Positions 22,916 to 24,809 of a stretch of DNA of 24,809 nucleotides are shown here, piece after piece. The first letter of the stretch is position 1. Every line of letters starts with the position of its first letter. The DNA comes from Holophaga sp. (GTDB lineage: Bacteria > Acidobacteriota > Holophagae > Holophagales > Holophagaceae). The stretch covers positions 1 to 24,809 of the forward strand of contig JARLGP010000040.1 in the NCBI GenBank assembly GCA_031292735.1, given 5' to 3'. The notes beneath the pieces are model-generated. The model ran no database searches. It saw nothing but the letters and a program-made list of their open reading frames with translations, and had not been told where the DNA came from. The position numbers and the translations under genes were made by a program.

Positions 22916-23821
22916 CTATCGGCGGACTTCAGACGCCGGGCTGAGCAGATCGGCCAGACCGATGCGACGCAGGAATTCGGTGCGAACATGGTCGGCCACC
23001 GCATTGACGATCTCGGCGCCATCCTGGGCGGGATCGATGTGCACCCGGAAGGGGCGCTTGCCGTGAGGCATCGCCACCACCTGGACGATCGCTGCGGCGA
23101 CGGCCTGGACGTCAGCGTCAGCCGGCACACAGGCGGAGAAGCCCTCCTGGATCCGCTGGCCCATCCCTGCGTAGGGTCCCGCCTCGTAGACAGCCACGCG
23201 CCGGCTGTCGCCCGGAAGGTCGGAATGTTTGAAGTGGTTGGTGCCCGTGGTAAACACGCCGGGAACGATGATGGAGGTTTCAATGCCCCAAAGGGTCAGC
23301 TCGCCGGCGTAACTGACCGCCAGCGCGTCCATGGCTGCCTTGGCGGCGAAGTAGGGGCCCAGGTAGGGCGGGGTTCCGCCGCGGGTGCTGCTGCTCGATA
23401 CCCAGACGACCAGGCCTTCGCCTTGATCCCTCAGCCGGGGGAGGATGGCGCGGTTGACCCGCTGCGTGCTGAGCACGTTGATGTCGTAAAGCTCTGCCAG
23501 CTGCTCCGGCGTGAACGCTTCCGCGGGCCCGAAGGACATGTGGCCGGCGTTGTGGATGACCACGTCCAGGGTGCGGTTCTCCCGGAGGATCTGCGCGATG
23601 GCAGTGTCCACGGAGGCCTGGGAGGCGACGTCCAGCTCGACGGGACGGAGATCGGCCCCGTGCTCCGCAGCGAACTTCCGCGCGACTTCCACCTGGGCGG
23701 CGTTGCGGCCGGAGGTTTCTCGCATGCCGGCATAGACCCTGTGTCCTGCCCGGGCCAGGGCCTGCGCTGCGAGTGCGCCGAAACCGCTGGAGGCGCCCGT
23801 GATGACGATGACTTTGGACAT
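22916..23821 (-). CDS. Short-chain dehydrogenase/reductase (SDR family)
   Basis: The 301-residue oxidoreductase carries a TGASSGFG nucleotide-binding motif (8-15), NAG (91-93), a Ser-rich active-site loop VWVSSSSTRGG and the catalytic Tyr157-x3-Lys161 in PYFAAKAAM. These mark it as a classical SDR. NADP rather than NAD preference is possible because of Arg near the end of the second strand, but this is not certain. The ATG at 23821 has an AAAGGA site upstream; an in-frame extension to 23896 lacks one. It is transcribed divergently from a LysR regulator 110 bp away, the usual pairing for a regulator and its target. The substrate is not known. Confidence 0.92.
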   Translation of the reverse strand: MSKVIVITGASSGFGALAAQALARAGHRVYAGMRETSGRNAAQVEVARKFAAEHGADLRPVELDVASQASVDTAIAQILRENRTLDVVIHNAGHMSFGPAEAFTPEQLAELYDINVLSTQRVNRAILPRLRDQGEGLVVWVSSSSTRGGTPPYLGPYFAAKAAMDALAVSYAGELTLWGIETSIIVPGVFTTGTNHFKHSDLPGDSRRVAVYEAGPYAGMGQRIQEGFSACVPADADVQAVAAAIVQVVAMPHGKRPFRVHIDPAQDGAEIVNAVADHVRTEFLRRIGLADLLSPASEVRR

Positions 23822-23911
23822 GGTTGGTTGTCCTTTCCGAGATGAAGGGGGGTTCAAAGAGGCCCTGGTCTCTGCCCGCAAGAATCGGTTTTTCATCGAA
23901 TTTCGTCCAAT

Positions 23912-23935
23912 GCATAATATGATTATTGATTATGC
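23912..23935. promoter_or_regulatory. Inverted repeat over the divergent LysR start; candidate LysR binding site
   Basis: GCATAAT (23912-23918) and ATTATGC (23929-23935) are perfectly complementary with a 10-bp spacer. Inside, ATAAT (23914-23918) and ATTAT (23922-23926) give a second, shorter repeat. The right arm contains the ATG of the LysR gene. LysR proteins commonly bind interrupted dyads and repress their own genes, so this is a plausible site for control of both divergent genes. Confidence 0.45.
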
Positions 23936-24809
23936 GTACCGCGCAATTGCGACAATTGGACCTGAACCTCCTGGTGGTGTTCGCCGTCATGGCAGAGGAG
24001 CGCAGTGTGTCCCGTGCCTCGGTCCGCCTCCTGCTCAGCCAGCCCGCTGTAAGCCGGGCCATGCAGCGCCTGCGGGCCATGCTTCGAGATGACCTGCTGG
24101 TGCGGACGCCGGGCGGCTACGAATTGACGCCCCTGGGGCAACGTGTCCAACGGGAACTGGAGACCATGCTGCCGCGCCTGGATCGCCTGCTGGGTGGAGC
24201 CAAGTTCCAGCCCGACCAGGAGGCGGCCACCTTCCGGATCGCCGTGACCGACAATGGCTGCCAGGTGATGTGCCCGATCCTGTGCCAACGATTCACGCCC
24301 CCCGGGAGCCAGGTCTCCTTCGACTTCGTGGCGTGGCACGAGGGTTCCTATGAGGATCTGGAGCGGGGAAGGCTGGATCTCGTGCTGAACGCGGACGAGG
24401 GCCCGATGCCGGCCCCGTTCCGCAGCGCGGTGCTCTACGAGGAGGAATTCCAGTGCATCGTGGCGCGGGAGAGCGGCTATCCGGAGGTCCTCACCCTGGA
24501 CCAATACCTGTCTGCGCGCCATGTGGTGGTCGGCGTGCTGGGAGGCCAGCAGACCATTCCGGAAAAGCGCCTGGCGGCGGTCGGCCGCCGGCGCCAGGTG
24601 GCGCTCCGGGTACCCTATTTCTCCGCCGCCATGGCCAGCGTCGCCGGCACCGACCTGATCGCCACCACCACCCGGCGACTGGCCGAGGCGGAACACAACG
24701 TGTCGCTCCGCGCCGTGCAGCCGCCGCCCGAACTATGCGGATTCAATTATCTAATGATCTGGCATCCGCGCCTTGACACGGACGCTGCCCATGAATGGTT
24801 GCGCCAAAC
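23932..24809 (+). CDS. LysR-family regulator, divergent from the short-chain dehydrogenase (C-terminus cut by window edge)
   Basis: The frame starts with ATG at 23932 and stays open for 292 codons to the right edge, without a stop. The winged helix-turn-helix occupies residues 8-66 (LDLNLLVVFAVMAEERSVSR, LLSQPAVSRAMQRLR, LLVRTPGGYELTPLGQR). It is followed by an effector-binding domain with TFRIAVTDNGCQVM, AWHEGSYEDLERGRLDLVLN and LATTTRRLAE-like strands. This is the NodD/PA0477-type group. It shares a 110-bp divergent region with the dehydrogenase gene and most likely regulates it. The inverted repeat overlapping its own start suggests autorepression. Confidence 0.9.
   Translation, partial: MRTAQLRQLDLNLLVVFAVMAEERSVSRASVRLLLSQPAVSRAMQRLRAMLRDDLLVRTPGGYELTPLGQRVQRELETMLPRLDRLLGGAKFQPDQEAATFRIAVTDNGCQVMCPILCQRFTPPGSQVSFDFVAWHEGSYEDLERGRLDLVLNADEGPMPAPFRSAVLYEEEFQCIVARESGYPEVLTLDQYLSARHVVVGVLGGQQTIPEKRLAAVGRRRQVALRVPYFSAAMASVAGTDLIATTTRRLAEAEHNVSLRAVQPPPELCGFNYLMIWHPRLDTDAAHEWLRQ

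Overview
The window comes from a GC-rich Gram-negative bacterium. It has lipoprotein outer-membrane efflux channels, periplasmic binding proteins and a fumC-type fumarase. Intergenic stretches are clearly more AT-rich than the genes. The style of the genes (a two-subunit-permease amino-acid transporter, a DUF4105/Lnb-like protein, a DUF2917 protein, an HK with an HEINTPTQYIGDN box) would fit Acidobacteriota such as Holophagae or a proteobacterium. No rRNA or other taxonomic marker is present, so the assignment is only an inference. No tRNA, rRNA, CRISPR array, insertion sequence or prophage gene was seen.

Layout. (1) 1-1.87 kb, minus strand: the promoter-proximal half of a multidrug/solute efflux operon, with a NodT/OprM-like outer-membrane lipoprotein followed by an HlyD-type adaptor cut by the window edge. 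(2) 1.9-2.4 kb: AT-rich spacer with a palindrome, a codon-like gene remnant and a good sigma70-type promoter. (3) 2.4-8.5 kb: a catabolic island. It holds a three-subunit flavoprotein dehydrogenase (DAO-type subunit, [2Fe-2S] subunit, FAD/BFD subunit; HcnABC/opine/D-hydroxyproline dehydrogenase superfamily), an isochorismatase-fold hydrolase without the catalytic cysteine, a LysR regulator and an MFS importer with a structured leader. The likely logic is uptake of an amine, imino acid or related compound and its oxidation into the respiratory chain.

(4) 8.6-12.8 kb, minus strand: a DUF4105 (Lnb-like) membrane protein, a solitary family-3 solute-binding protein and a membrane sensor histidine kinase, which together look like a sensing unit. 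(5) 13.0-17.6 kb, plus strand: a polar amino-acid ABC transporter (binding protein, two permeases, ATPase) followed by an M20 amidohydrolase, probably importing and deacylating or hydrolysing an N-acyl amino acid or dipeptide. A small 55-residue ORF precedes the operon, and strong hairpins lie between binding protein and permease and between ATPase and hydrolase. (6) 17.6-19.6 kb, minus strand: FtsH, whose 3' end overlaps the M20 gene by 56 bp.

(7) 20.1-21.0 kb: an Lrp/AsnC regulator and a small DUF2917 protein separated by an unusually structured 143-bp interval. (8) 21.1-24.8 kb: class II fumarase, a small membrane protein, a short-chain dehydrogenase, and a divergent LysR regulator cut by the right edge, with an inverted repeat over its start codon. 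I did not find one unmistakable new system. The most promising leads are the structured intervals at 20.6-20.75 kb and 7.03-7.10 kb, the Cys-less hydrolase in the flavoprotein cluster, and the binding protein/kinase/DUF4105 cluster.
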